NCBI GenBank assembly: GCA_903837255.1 | Contig: CAILTZ010000005.1 | Location: 1 to 16,871 of the forward strand | Direction: 5' to 3' | Origin: an uncultured Pirellula sp. | GTDB taxonomy: Bacteria; Planctomycetota; Planctomycetia; Pirellulales; Pirellulaceae | DNA: 16,871 nt | Shown here: positions 8,549 through 14,901 of the stretch, piece after piece | Layout: each line of letters opens with the position of its first letter | Numbering within the stretch: position 1 is the stretch's first letter | The notes under the pieces: generated by a model | The model's database searches: none | What the model was told of the DNA's origin: nothing | The model's input: the letters and a program-made list of their open reading frames with translations, nothing else | Position numbers and translations under genes: made by a program

Positions 8549-9657
8549 CCGGCCCGCGACACACTTGCTTTGGCAATTTCCTCCAAAGCCCGAAGGGCCT
8601 GCGTTTGACGTTCGCTCAGGTCAAATCCACTGATGGCCTTGCGCAAGTCCTCGCAGGCCGATTGTGCAAATCCCTTGGCGCATCCCAAGGTATAACCAGA
8701 GGCATCGCTCTGCTTGAGCATAGCTTGAAGATCCGCCTTAGCATTTTGCGGATCAGAGTTGTAGCGTTCGAACCAAGTTTGCCGATCGGCAGGGTTGAGC
8801 GTTCCCAGAAGGTAGATCCAGGGCAGGGTGGGTTTGTCGTGAGCGAAGTCGGTTCCAAGAGTTTTTCCAGAGGGTGCTTGATCGCCCCAAACATCCAGCC
8901 AGTCGTCGAAGATTTGGAAAGCAAGCCCCAGTTTGTTCCCGAAGGATTGCAGGGCATCGCAGCGCCAAGCCGGAGCGGCGGTCGACCAAGCGCCCATCGC
9001 ACAGCTTGCGCCGCACAGTGCACCGGTCTTGCAGGCCAGGACATCGAAATATTCTTCTTGAGATAGTTCCCAATTCCCGATGGTTTGGTTCTGGCGAATT
9101 TCTCCTTCGCAAACACGTTTTGCGGCAGCGGAGATCCAGCGTCCAGGCAGAGTCGATTCGCCGGCGTTCGCAAGACCGTATGCATGTGTGAAGAGCCAGT
9201 CGCCGATAAGGATGCTAGTCGGGACATCCCAACGGACATGCACCGTCGGTTGATGACGTCTGAGTCCGCTGGAATCCAAAACATCGTCATGCACCAGAGT
9301 GGCTGTATGAACCAGTTCAACGACAATGGCAAGCCGGGTAGTTTCGTCGGTGCTTGGGCCAAAAAGCTCTGCGGTCAGGAACGTTAGAGCGGGCCTGAGG
9401 CGTTTTCCGCCGAGCCGAGCGACATATTTCAGAACGCGGTCGATTTGAGGGTTATCGCTTACGAGTTGCCTGGAGAGCTCGTCCTCGAAGGATTGGAGTT
9501 GGGGGCCGATGCATCGACATGCCTTCGCGAACGCTTCGCGGTATTTTAGTTCGTTGACATCAGCGGGAATCGATGGGCTGATCGAGGTCGACATTCCGTC
9601 GAGCGTTACACGTCCGCTATGGAAGGGGCTGAGTGTGGATGTTTCTGGGGATTTCAT
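8545..9657 (-). CDS. Long-chain trans-polyprenyl diphosphate synthase
   Basis: Class I isoprenyl synthase, 370 residues, condensing isopentenyl diphosphate onto an allylic diphosphate, probably for a respiratory quinone side chain. GGKRLRP is at 83-89. The first aspartate-rich motif is DDVLD (124-128) and the second DDWLD (251-255), both complete, with substrate-contact KTG at 210-212. The residues before the first motif (ATLVH) lack bulky aromatics, which fits a long product such as the menaquinone chain, although chain length cannot be fixed from sequence. The ATG at 9657 is chosen because it lies 7 bases after the moaC stop; an ATG at 9594 is an alternative. The frame runs upstream to 9786, but that part overlaps moaC. 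The stop shares CTAG with the convergent kinase stop, leaving no room for a terminator between them. Confidence 0.94.
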   Translation of the reverse strand: MKSPETSTLSPFHSGRVTLDGMSTSISPSIPADVNELKYREAFAKACRCIGPQLQSFEDELSRQLVSDNPQIDRVLKYVARLGGKRLRPALTFLTAELFGPSTDETTRLAIVVELVHTATLVHDDVLDSSGLRRHQPTVHVRWDVPTSILIGDWLFTHAYGLANAGESTLPGRWISAAAKRVCEGEIRQNQTIGNWELSQEEYFDVLACKTGALCGASCAMGAWSTAAPAWRCDALQSFGNKLGLAFQIFDDWLDVWGDQAPSGKTLGTDFAHDKPTLPWIYLLGTLNPADRQTWFERYNSDPQNAKADLQAMLKQSDASGYTLGCAKGFAQSACEDLRKAISGFDLSERQTQALRALEEIAKASVSRAG

Positions 9658-9664
9658 CGGTGAG

Positions 9665-10162
9665 TTACTTGGCTTTCCGGAAATCGCCCCGAGCTCCTCC
9701 CGTTTTTTCTTCGAGAAAGATAGGGCCAATTTCCATCGTGCGATCCAGAGACTTGGCCATGTCGTAGATGGACAAGGCGGCCACACTGGCCGCCGTTAAA
9801 GCTTCCATCTCGACACCGGTTTTTCCCGTGCTTCGCACTGTCACTCGCCATTCCAATATCTGCTCGCTCGCCCAGCGATGCTCGACGGTCACCGAATCAA
9901 TCGGAAGAACGTGGCAGAGCGGGATCAAGCTTGCAGTGGCTTTGACGGCTTGTATGGCGGCGATTCTCGCAACGCTCAACGCATCTCCTTTGGAGAGGGC
10001 GTTGGATTGGATCGCACGGGCAGCCTCTTGCGACATGGAGATCCGCCCGATGGCGATCGCTTGGCGTGCGGTCGCTGCTTTGGCTCCCACATCGACCATC
10101 CATGCGTTACCAGCGGGGTCGACGTGGGTCAATTCAGAACGTTTGCGGCCAGCGCGTTTCAT
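9665..10162 (-). CDS. moaC: Cyclic pyranopterin monophosphate synthase MoaC
   Basis: Soluble enzyme of 165 residues for the second step of molybdenum cofactor synthesis, converting the MoaA product 3',8-cyclo-GTP to cyclic pyranopterin monophosphate. Near full-length identity of motifs: LTHVD...MVDVGAK at 11-28, KGDAL at 58-62, IPLCH at 80-84, KTGVEMEALTAASVAAL at 114-130 and YDMAK at 133-137. The E. coli catalytic residues Lys51, Asp128 and Lys131 correspond to Lys58, Asp134 and Lys137, all present. One difference is KATASLIPLCHVL where the usual sequence is KRTxxLIPLCHPL. A good GGAG (minus strand, 10174-10171) lies 8 bases before the ATG. It is the first gene of a two-gene unit with the prenyl synthase. 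No moaA, moaD or moaE is nearby, which is common for scattered Moco genes. Confidence 0.97.
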   Translation of the reverse strand: MKRAGRKRSELTHVDPAGNAWMVDVGAKAATARQAIAIGRISMSQEAARAIQSNALSKGDALSVARIAAIQAVKATASLIPLCHVLPIDSVTVEHRWASEQILEWRVTVRSTGKTGVEMEALTAASVAALSIYDMAKSLDRTMEIGPIFLEEKTGGARGDFRKAK

Positions 10163-10216
10163 CGGAAGATCTCCAGCCAGATAGATGCCCGAAATCCCTG
10201 GAAAAGATTAACACCA

Positions 10217-10245
10217 AGGCCCCCGTCCACCAGAACCGAGGGCCT
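10217..10245 (-). terminator. Weak hairpin downstream of the peroxiredoxin gene
   Basis: AGGCCC (10217-10222) and GGGCCT (10240-10245) are perfect inverted repeats around a 17-base loop, 36 bases past the peroxiredoxin stop and before moaC on the same strand. No clean T-run follows on the minus strand (TTGGTGTTAATCTTTT), so termination is uncertain and some read-through into moaC is possible. Confidence 0.3.
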
Positions 10246-10280
10246 CGAAAAGTCTTTAGTAAGTACCCCTTACGCGGGGG

Positions 10281-10874
10281 TTAGCGTTTGTACTCAGCAC
10301 CGAAAAACTCTTTGCTTTCGCTGACCCCGGGTTTGATCGTCCGCTTGCCTTGTTTCCAATCGGCTGGGCAAACTTCCCCGTTCTTTTCGAAGAATTGGAG
10401 GGCTTGGACCATTCGCAGAGCTTCGTCGACCGAGCGACCCAGGGGCAGATCGTTGACGACTTGGTGCCTGACGGTGCCATTTTTGTCGATCAAGAACAGG
10501 CCACGCAGGGCTACGGAGTCGTTGAGTAGGACGTCGTAATTTCTCGAGATTTGTTTATCCAAGTCGGCGACCAGAGAGTATTCGATTGGGCCGATACCCC
10601 CTTGGTCTCGGGGCACGTTTCTCCAGGCTAGGTGAGAAAAGTGGCTATCGACCGAAACGCCGATGACTTCGACCCCAAGATCATTAAATTCCTTGACTCT
10701 CTCGGAGAAGGCGATGATTTCGGTTGGGCAAACGAAGGTGAAGTCTAAGGGATAGAAGAACAAAAGGACGTACTTGCCTTTGAATTGGCTGAGGCTCAGC
10801 GTGGCAAACGAGCCGTCCTTCAAAACGGCTTCGGCGGAGAAATCGGGTGCGGGTTTGGTGACCAAAACGGCCAT
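10281..10874 (-). CDS. Typical 2-Cys peroxiredoxin (AhpC/Prx1 type)
   Basis: Cytoplasmic thiol peroxidase of 197 residues reducing hydrogen peroxide and organic peroxides. The peroxidatic Cys49 is in DFTFVCPTE with Thr46 three residues before it, and the resolving Cys169 is in EVCPADW, so it should work as an obligate homodimer. GGIG ([10 protein letters not shown]) and an extended C-terminal tail ending [11 protein letters not shown] resemble the GGLG and YF features of peroxiredoxins that are easily over-oxidised, with FF in place of YF. AGGAG on the minus strand at 10888-10884 lies 9 bases before the ATG, fixing the start. A TTGACG (10953-10948) upstream could be a -35 but has no good -10. 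The terminator at 10971-11001 insulates it from the gene upstream. The reductant partner (AhpF or thioredoxin) is not in the window. Confidence 0.97.
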   Translation of the reverse strand: MAVLVTKPAPDFSAEAVLKDGSFATLSLSQFKGKYVLLFFYPLDFTFVCPTEIIAFSERVKEFNDLGVEVIGVSVDSHFSHLAWRNVPRDQGGIGPIEYSLVADLDKQISRNYDVLLNDSVALRGLFLIDKNGTVRHQVVNDLPLGRSVDEALRMVQALQFFEKNGEVCPADWKQGKRTIKPGVSESKEFFGAEYKR

Positions 10875-10970
10875 GGCAGAGTGCTCCTGGTGGGAAGGGT
10901 TTCAGTGAAATCGAATGGAAGCGTCATCGTCGCCATTGTCTAGGAATCGTCAAGTCTGGCGGGATACGAA

Positions 10971-11001
10971 AAAACGCTCGGGAGGGGATCCCGAGCGTTT
11001 T
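10971..11001. terminator. Strong intrinsic terminator of the Gly/Met-rich gene
   Basis: A perfect 13-base inverted repeat, AAAACGCTCGGGA (10971-10983) and its complement (10989-11001), encloses a 5-base GGGGA loop. On the minus strand the stem runs into six T's, the classic intrinsic terminator form, 48 bases past the stop of the gene ending at 11050. On the plus strand it ends in only four T's, so the main activity should be on the minus strand. Confidence 0.85.
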
Positions 11002-11049
11002 GAATTGGATTTTGGAGCCGAATCGTTTCGGCGGTTTGTGTGCTGATGC

Positions 11050-12033
11050 TTACTCTTTTTCGCCTGGGGAGCTCAACGTTGCCTGCCCCTTCGAGGAAGC
11101 TTGTTCGCCTGGGCTTGCTGGGGTCTCGGCTGCTGTTTGTTGCACCAAAGCTGTCAGACGCAGAGCGTTTTGGATTTCCGATCCCGAGAAGTACAGTTCG
11201 ATTCCGGTGTATTCGGAAATGACACGAGGCTTACTGGCCAGAACTTCCCAGGACAGACCGTTGGCGATGTGCCAAGCGGTAGCTTGTGCGGTGTTTTGAG
11301 GAACATTGCCTTGTGCGAGGGCTTTGCACAGTTCGGCTACTTCGGGGTTTGCGTTGACTTCCGAGAGCCTAACGATTCGGTACTTCATGCGTGGGGTTGG
11401 ATCAGCTTTGCCGTGTTCGAGGCAAAGGGTCGAGACAGAGACTTTGCGGGGTCGTTCGGGTTCGACTCGCATCATGCCACCCATACCGCCGCCCATGCCA
11501 CCCATACCGCCGCCCATACCGCCCATGCCGCCGCCACCCATACCACCCATACCGCCGCCACCCATGCCGCCGCCGAAGCCGCCACCCATGCCTTGACCGC
11601 CACCCATGCCACCGCCGCCCATGCCTCCCATGCCACCGCCGCCCATGCCTCCCATACCGCCGCCCATGCCACCCATACCGCCGCCACCCATACCGCCCAT
11701 CATTTGGGCTACGGCCGGAACGGCGCCGAAGGTTTCTGGAAGCACTACATCGAGGGATTCCTTGGATTTGTTGCGGAAGATGATATTGGCTTGCGTGGCA
11801 TCTTTTCCAATGTACTCGACGCTGATGAGACCTTGGTCCATCGCATCAAACATCTCGACTCGTTTGGCGCTGCCGAGTTTGACTGGGTCGGCTTTTTTGG
11901 AGCGTGCCAGAGCGTTGGCTTTGCCGCTGCTTGGGATGTTGTCGTTATCGGCCGCCGCGGAGCGTTGGTTGCTGAGACCGGACAAGGGAGCCAGCACCAG
12001 GGCTAGGGCCAAGTGGCGAAGCATGTTTTTCAT
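11050..12033 (-). CDS. Secreted Gly/Met-rich planctomycete protein of unknown function
   Basis: Exported protein of 327 residues. The ATG at 12033 is chosen because GAGGT (minus strand, 12045-12041) sits 7 bases upstream and a signal peptide follows at once (MKNMLRHLALALVLAPLSGL, cleavage near Ala28). A longer frame from 12150 would bury the signal. After a stretch that looks folded (about 55-110, ending LPETFGAVPAVAQ) comes a 78-residue Gly/Met tract (111-188) with 21 methionines and otherwise almost only glycine. A second conserved-looking part follows (about 189-290) with STLCLEHGK and ATAWHIANGLSWEVLA, then a low-complexity tail. Similar proteins are, to my knowledge, common in planctomycetes. 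No enzymatic motif is visible. Methionines could bind copper or act as an oxidant sink, but this is speculation. Transcribed alone: a terminator follows it, and a 380-base gap precedes it. Confidence 0.82.
   Translation of the reverse strand: MKNMLRHLALALVLAPLSGLSNQRSAAADNDNIPSSGKANALARSKKADPVKLGSAKRVEMFDAMDQGLISVEYIGKDATQANIIFRNKSKESLDVVLPETFGAVPAVAQMMGGMGGGGMGGMGGGMGGMGGGGMGGMGGGGMGGGQGMGGGFGGGMGGGGMGGMGGGGMGGMGGGMGGMGGGMGGMMRVEPERPRKVSVSTLCLEHGKADPTPRMKYRIVRLSEVNANPEVAELCKALAQGNVPQNTAQATAWHIANGLSWEVLASKPRVISEYTGIELYFSGSEIQNALRLTALVQQTAAETPASPGEQASSKGQATLSSPGEKE
11470..11703 (-). repeat. In-frame Gly/Met-coding low-complexity repeat
   Basis: 234 bases of degenerate tandem units encoding MGG, MGGG and MGGGG blocks (GGC/GGT and ATG codons), wholly inside the coding frame. 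On the plus strand it reads as CCGCC and CAT units. The structure suggests expansion by slippage in multiples of three, with two interruptions (Gln147 and Phe153). It is not a CRISPR: the units are far too short and there are no spacers. Confidence 0.9.
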
Positions 12034-12413
12034 CTTGGGTACCTCAATCGAGCAGAATTTGGAATCGAGCAGAGTGGGTTTGTTAGGTCCAGGGAAAAAG
12101 TCCGGGGTCGACACCTCGGGTACATCTTCGGAATGCAACTGCTGTGCCATTCATAAAAATAGCGTCGTTCACCCCATCAAACTAATCGCTTCGACCCTAA
12201 AAATCCATCGTTTCAACCACGAAAAAAGGGGATATATCCCCGACAAGCGTCATTTTTTAGCATTCTGGGGGCTCAAAGTCTGGTTCCGGACCGCAATCTG
12301 GGTGGGTAAAGCGTTGCAAGAATGTTGCGGTTTGCTACCTTCAGATGTTCAGAAACGCGCTTGTGCCGCGGTATCTCCGTCTCAGTGTCTCTAGAACAAC
12401 AGGATTTTGGTTC
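12034..12413. promoter_or_regulatory. 380-base divergent intergenic region with palindrome and direct repeat
   Basis: This separates the Gly/Met-rich gene (minus) from fae (plus) and should carry both promoters, though I see no convincing -35/-10 pair. Visible elements are an 11-base direct repeat AATCGAGCAGA at 12046-12056 and 12063-12073, just upstream of the minus-strand ribosome-binding site, and a perfect 14-base palindrome GGGGATATATCCCC at 12228-12241 flanked by an A6 run. The fae ribosome-binding site AGGA is at 12401-12404. No small gene is supported. Confidence 0.5.
12041..12045 (-). promoter_or_regulatory. Ribosome-binding site fixing the Gly/Met-rich protein start
   Basis: GAGGT on the minus strand, 7 bases before the ATG at 12033. 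The in-frame ATG at 12150 has no comparable site and would place 39 residues before the signal peptide. Confidence 0.75.
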
Positions 12414-12911
12414 ATGTCTTATTATATCGGCGAAGCCTTGGTGGGCGAAGGCAATGAAATTGCACACATCGATTTGATGATTGGGAGCAAGGATGGTCCG
12501 GTAGGGGTAGCCTTTGCCAATGCATTGTCCACTCAAAGTAGCGGTCACTCCAACCTGCTTGCGGTTTTGGAGCCGAACCTAGCGGTCAAACCATCGACGG
12601 TGATGATTACCAAGGTGACCATCAAGGGGATGAAGCAGGCTGTTCAGATGTTCGGCCCGGCGCAGTTCGCGGTGGCCAAAGCGGTTGCTGAGAGTGTCGC
12701 CAAGGGGGTGATCCCAGCCGATCAAGCCGAGAACTTGGTCATCGTTTGCGGCGTGTTCATTCACCCGGCAGCCAGCGACGATCGCAAGATCTATGAATAC
12801 AACTACCAAGCGACTGTCGACGCGATCGCCAGCGCGATGAAGGGTTTGCCAACTGCCGCGCAGATGGTGGCCAAGAAAGACACTGCGTCTCACCCATTCA
12901 AGGGTTTCTAG
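12414..12911 (+). CDS. fae: Formaldehyde-activating enzyme (Fae)
   Basis: Cytoplasmic enzyme of 165 residues that condenses formaldehyde with tetrahydromethanopterin to methylene-H4MPT. It matches Fae from end to end: GEALVGEGNEIAHIDL (6-21), including the catalytic histidine (His18; His17 in the Methylorubrum extorquens enzyme); LLAVLEPNLAVKP (48-60); QAVQMFGPAQFAVAKAV (75-91); GVIPADQAENL (98-108); GVFIHPAASDD (113-123); and the ASHPF ending. The ATG at 12414 is chosen because AGGA (12401-12404) lies 9 bases upstream and the protein begins as in known Fae. An ATG at 12345 would add 23 unrelated residues. A clear intrinsic terminator follows, so it is transcribed alone. Other H4MPT-pathway genes (mtd, mch, fhc) are absent from this window. 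Planctomycetes are known to carry H4MPT-linked C1 genes, so detoxification of formaldehyde is likely. Confidence 0.97.
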   Translation: MSYYIGEALVGEGNEIAHIDLMIGSKDGPVGVAFANALSTQSSGHSNLLAVLEPNLAVKPSTVMITKVTIKGMKQAVQMFGPAQFAVAKAVAESVAKGVIPADQAENLVIVCGVFIHPAASDDRKIYEYNYQATVDAIASAMKGLPTAAQMVAKKDTASHPFKGF

Positions 12912-12970
12912 TTTTATTCGTAAGCGAACTTGCATCGATCGCCGATGGGGCTTTGATGCTATCAAGCAAG

Positions 12971-13002
12971 ACCAGGTGCTCGTATCGGGTTCCTGGTTTT
13001 TT
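12971..13002 (+). terminator. Intrinsic terminator of fae
   Basis: ACCAGG (12971-12976) pairs with CCTGGT (12992-12997), and an inner CTCG/CGGG stem closes on a TAT loop, followed by a six-T run (12997-13002). It lies 60 bases past the fae stop. Its position makes the upstream in-frame GTG at 12976 an unlikely start for the methyltransferase. Confidence 0.8.
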
Positions 13003-13029
13003 CATGGACACCTTTATTACAAGCTTACC

Positions 13030-13785
13030 ATGTCCTTTTTCAACGACCTAAAGATCCTTTACCACATGGTGCTCAGGCCGGTGCGTGGCAAAGACCACGC
13101 GCAGCGCATGGAGAATTTCTATGCTGGCCAAGCCGAGCACTACGATGATTTTCGCAAGCGTCTATTGCAGGGGCGCGAAGAGGTCTACCAGCGTTTAGGC
13201 CAAGCCAATGCAGGGACTTGGGTCGACTTCGGGGGAGGTACCGGTGCGAACCTTGAGTTCATCGGACCGTCGATCAGCAAGTTTCAGAATATCTATGTCG
13301 TGGATCTTGCAGAGTCCCTTTTGGGGGTGGTTGAAAAACGAGTGCGCAAGAACAGTTGGGAAAACGTCCAAGCGGTGGCGGCCGACGCGACGCGTTGGAC
13401 TCCGCCCGAGGGTCAAGTCGACGTCGTGACCTTTTCCTATTCTCTGACGATGATTCCGGACTGGTATGGCGCGATCGAAAACGCCCTTAGAATCTTGCGA
13501 CCCGGTGGCAGCATCGGAGTGATTGATTTTTACGTATCTCGCAAGTACCCTTCGGAGTCACGCGTCAGACACGGATGGTGGACGCGGAATTTCTGGCCGT
13601 TATGGTTCTCTAGTGACAACGTATTTCCTAGTTCAGATCATCTACCGTTTTTGGAAAGCCATTTTCAGAGGCTTTGGCTTCAAGAGAAGCGAGCCAAAGT
13701 CCCCTACATGCCCGTGGTGCGGACACCCTATTATCAATTCATAGGTACCAAATGTCCTTCGAATTCACCTGTCCATTCTGTTTAA
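13030..13785 (+). CDS. Class I SAM-dependent methyltransferase, BtaB-like
   Basis: 251 residues from the ATG at 13030. An in-frame GTG at 12976 falls inside the fae terminator and is rejected. Motif I is VDFGGGTGANLE (65-76), the acidic ribose-binding residue is Asp92 (YVVDLAE), and the post-motifs are AADATRW (117-123) and LRPGGSIGVIDF (146-157). The N-terminal FYAGQAEHYDDFRKRLLQGR and the C-terminal SSDNVFPSSDHLPFLESHF and TPYYQFIG resemble BtaB, the N-methyltransferase of betaine lipid (DGTS) synthesis, and the related part of eukaryotic BTA1. This is from memory of the family, without a search. BtaA, usually beside BtaB, is absent, so another amino substrate is possible. No Shine-Dalgarno is seen. 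The last 10 residues are encoded in the overlap with the next gene, whose ATG is at 13752. Confidence 0.85.
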   Translation: MSFFNDLKILYHMVLRPVRGKDHAQRMENFYAGQAEHYDDFRKRLLQGREEVYQRLGQANAGTWVDFGGGTGANLEFIGPSISKFQNIYVVDLAESLLGVVEKRVRKNSWENVQAVAADATRWTPPEGQVDVVTFSYSLTMIPDWYGAIENALRILRPGGSIGVIDFYVSRKYPSESRVRHGWWTRNFWPLWFSSDNVFPSSDHLPFLESHFQRLWLQEKRAKVPYMPVVRTPYYQFIGTKCPSNSPVHSV

Positions 13786-14705
13786 ACTCAACCCGTGTGG
13801 CCGAAGAGTACTTGGGCCAAAACGGACCTTGCGCTTCGTGTGGCAAGCCGGTGACGATGCCGACTCGCGATGTGCAGGGCAGGTTGATCCAAGCGGTGCA
13901 GACAGGCAAGTCGATTGGCCGCAAGGGGGCTGGAGATTCTCAGCCAGTTTCTCCCAGGGAGGATAGGGCCCTGCTGCGAGCCATCGTCGGCATCTCCGGA
14001 ATCACGCTTTTGTTGTTGCTGGTCATCGGCATCTTCGTCGGCCTACCGATCCTCAGAAAGCAGATGAGGATCACCGCTCGCAATAGCGACTTGGCACGGA
14101 TGAAGTCGATCGTTACGGCGTTGAATGCTTATTGCGACAAATACGGCAGTTATCCTCCGACCAACACCGTCGATGCTGCGGGCAAGCCTCTGCTTTCATG
14201 GCGTGTGTTGATCTTGCCATTTTTAGGTTATGGCGATCTTTATGATAAATTCAGATTGGATCAATCATGGGATAGTCCGTTGAACCTGAGCTTGGTCAAG
14301 GACATGCCCAGAGAGTTCTGCAGCAGCAACTCCCCGGATGCGTGGGGGAACAAGCAACCGAATTACGTTCTGCTAGTTGGCAAAAAATCCCTATTTCCAC
14401 CGAGCGGACCGTTGGGGCGCAAGCAAGTCACCGACAACCCAACGTTATTGGTTGTCGAAACGTTGAACGGGATACCGGTCTGGACTGAGCCTGGCGACAT
14501 CGATTTATCGGTCTCGGGGGCAGCCTTCGGGAACCTGCCAATGCAGTCGATCGGTGGGCTGCACTCCGATGTTGCACTGGGAGTCGATACGCAGGGCCAA
14601 TCGGTGATCATTCCGAAATCCACGTCTACGACAGAGCTTGAAGCACTCATCACGCCCAGTGCTGGCGAGGCGATTGCTAGCAAGGAATGGACCTTGCACC
14701 CCTAG
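13752..14705 (+). CDS. Zinc-ribbon, single-TM protein with DUF1559-type domain
   Basis: 317 residues. An N-terminal zinc ribbon has CPFC at 7-10 and CASC at 27-30. A Ser/Lys-rich linker and one membrane helix (about 74-99) follow, then a DUF1559-like region with ARMKSIVTALNAYCDKYGSYPP (105-126) and PLLSWRVLILPFLGYGDLYDKFRLDQSWDSPLN (137-168, key residues W140, P146, Y153, L159, W163). In planctomycete DUF1559 proteins the same segment normally follows a type IV prepilin-like leader (GFTLVELLV). Here the helix is preceded by a cytoplasmic zinc ribbon and no prepilin cleavage site is seen, so it should stay membrane-anchored with the domain outside. The ATG at 13752 is chosen because it starts at the ribbon; the frame is open from 13674, inside the methyltransferase. 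It overlaps that gene by 34 bases, suggesting coupled translation. Function unknown. Confidence 0.83.
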   Translation: MSFEFTCPFCLNSTRVAEEYLGQNGPCASCGKPVTMPTRDVQGRLIQAVQTGKSIGRKGAGDSQPVSPREDRALLRAIVGISGITLLLLLVIGIFVGLPILRKQMRITARNSDLARMKSIVTALNAYCDKYGSYPPTNTVDAAGKPLLSWRVLILPFLGYGDLYDKFRLDQSWDSPLNLSLVKDMPREFCSSNSPDAWGNKQPNYVLLVGKKSLFPPSGPLGRKQVTDNPTLLVVETLNGIPVWTEPGDIDLSVSGAAFGNLPMQSIGGLHSDVALGVDTQGQSVIIPKSTSTTELEALITPSAGEAIASKEWTLHP

Positions 14706-14901
14706 CGAATGAGCCCTTTAGTTTTTTTGGAGAGAAAAAACCAGATCAGAACAAATGCCCGGCAAATGATGTTGACTCAGAGGATCTCGATCGCTGATAC
14801 TCCTTGCCCGCATCATGCAAGGGTGGGCCGAGGGTCGCACAATTGCAACTGTTGACGATCTGGATACCAATTCTCCGCCAGCGAGTAAACCCGGTTTTTC
14901 C
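14706..14901 (+). promoter_or_regulatory. Intergenic region with candidate dnaG promoter
   Basis: TTGACT (14772-14777, 5/6), an 18-base spacer and GATACT (14796-14801, 4/6) form a plausible sigma70-type promoter, with transcription starting near 14808. This would give a leader of about 94 bases to the ATG at 14902, or almost none to the ATG at 14815. A seven-T run (14720-14726) lies shortly after the upstream gene but has no good stem before it. Confidence 0.45.

Noticed and set aside
9658..9786. 43-residue N-terminal extension of the prenyl synthase
   Set aside because: It overlaps the conserved end of moaC in another frame; the ATG at 9657 gives normal spacing.
11470..11703. CRISPR-like or structural DNA repeat array
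   Set aside because: Units are 9-15 bases, in frame, with no unique spacers; simple coding low complexity explains it.
11101..12006. 301-codon plus-strand frame rich in Ala, His and Thr, and a Pro/Met-rich plus frame beside it
   Set aside because: Both are complements of the Gly/Met repeat; the minus frame has a signal peptide, ribosome-binding site and terminator.
12034..12150. Longer start (ATG at 12150) for the Gly/Met-rich protein
   Set aside because: It would put 39 residues before a clear signal peptide, and the ATG at 12033 has a good ribosome-binding site.
12976..13029. GTG start extending the methyltransferase by 18 residues
   Set aside because: It lies within the fae terminator hairpin and adds no family-like sequence.
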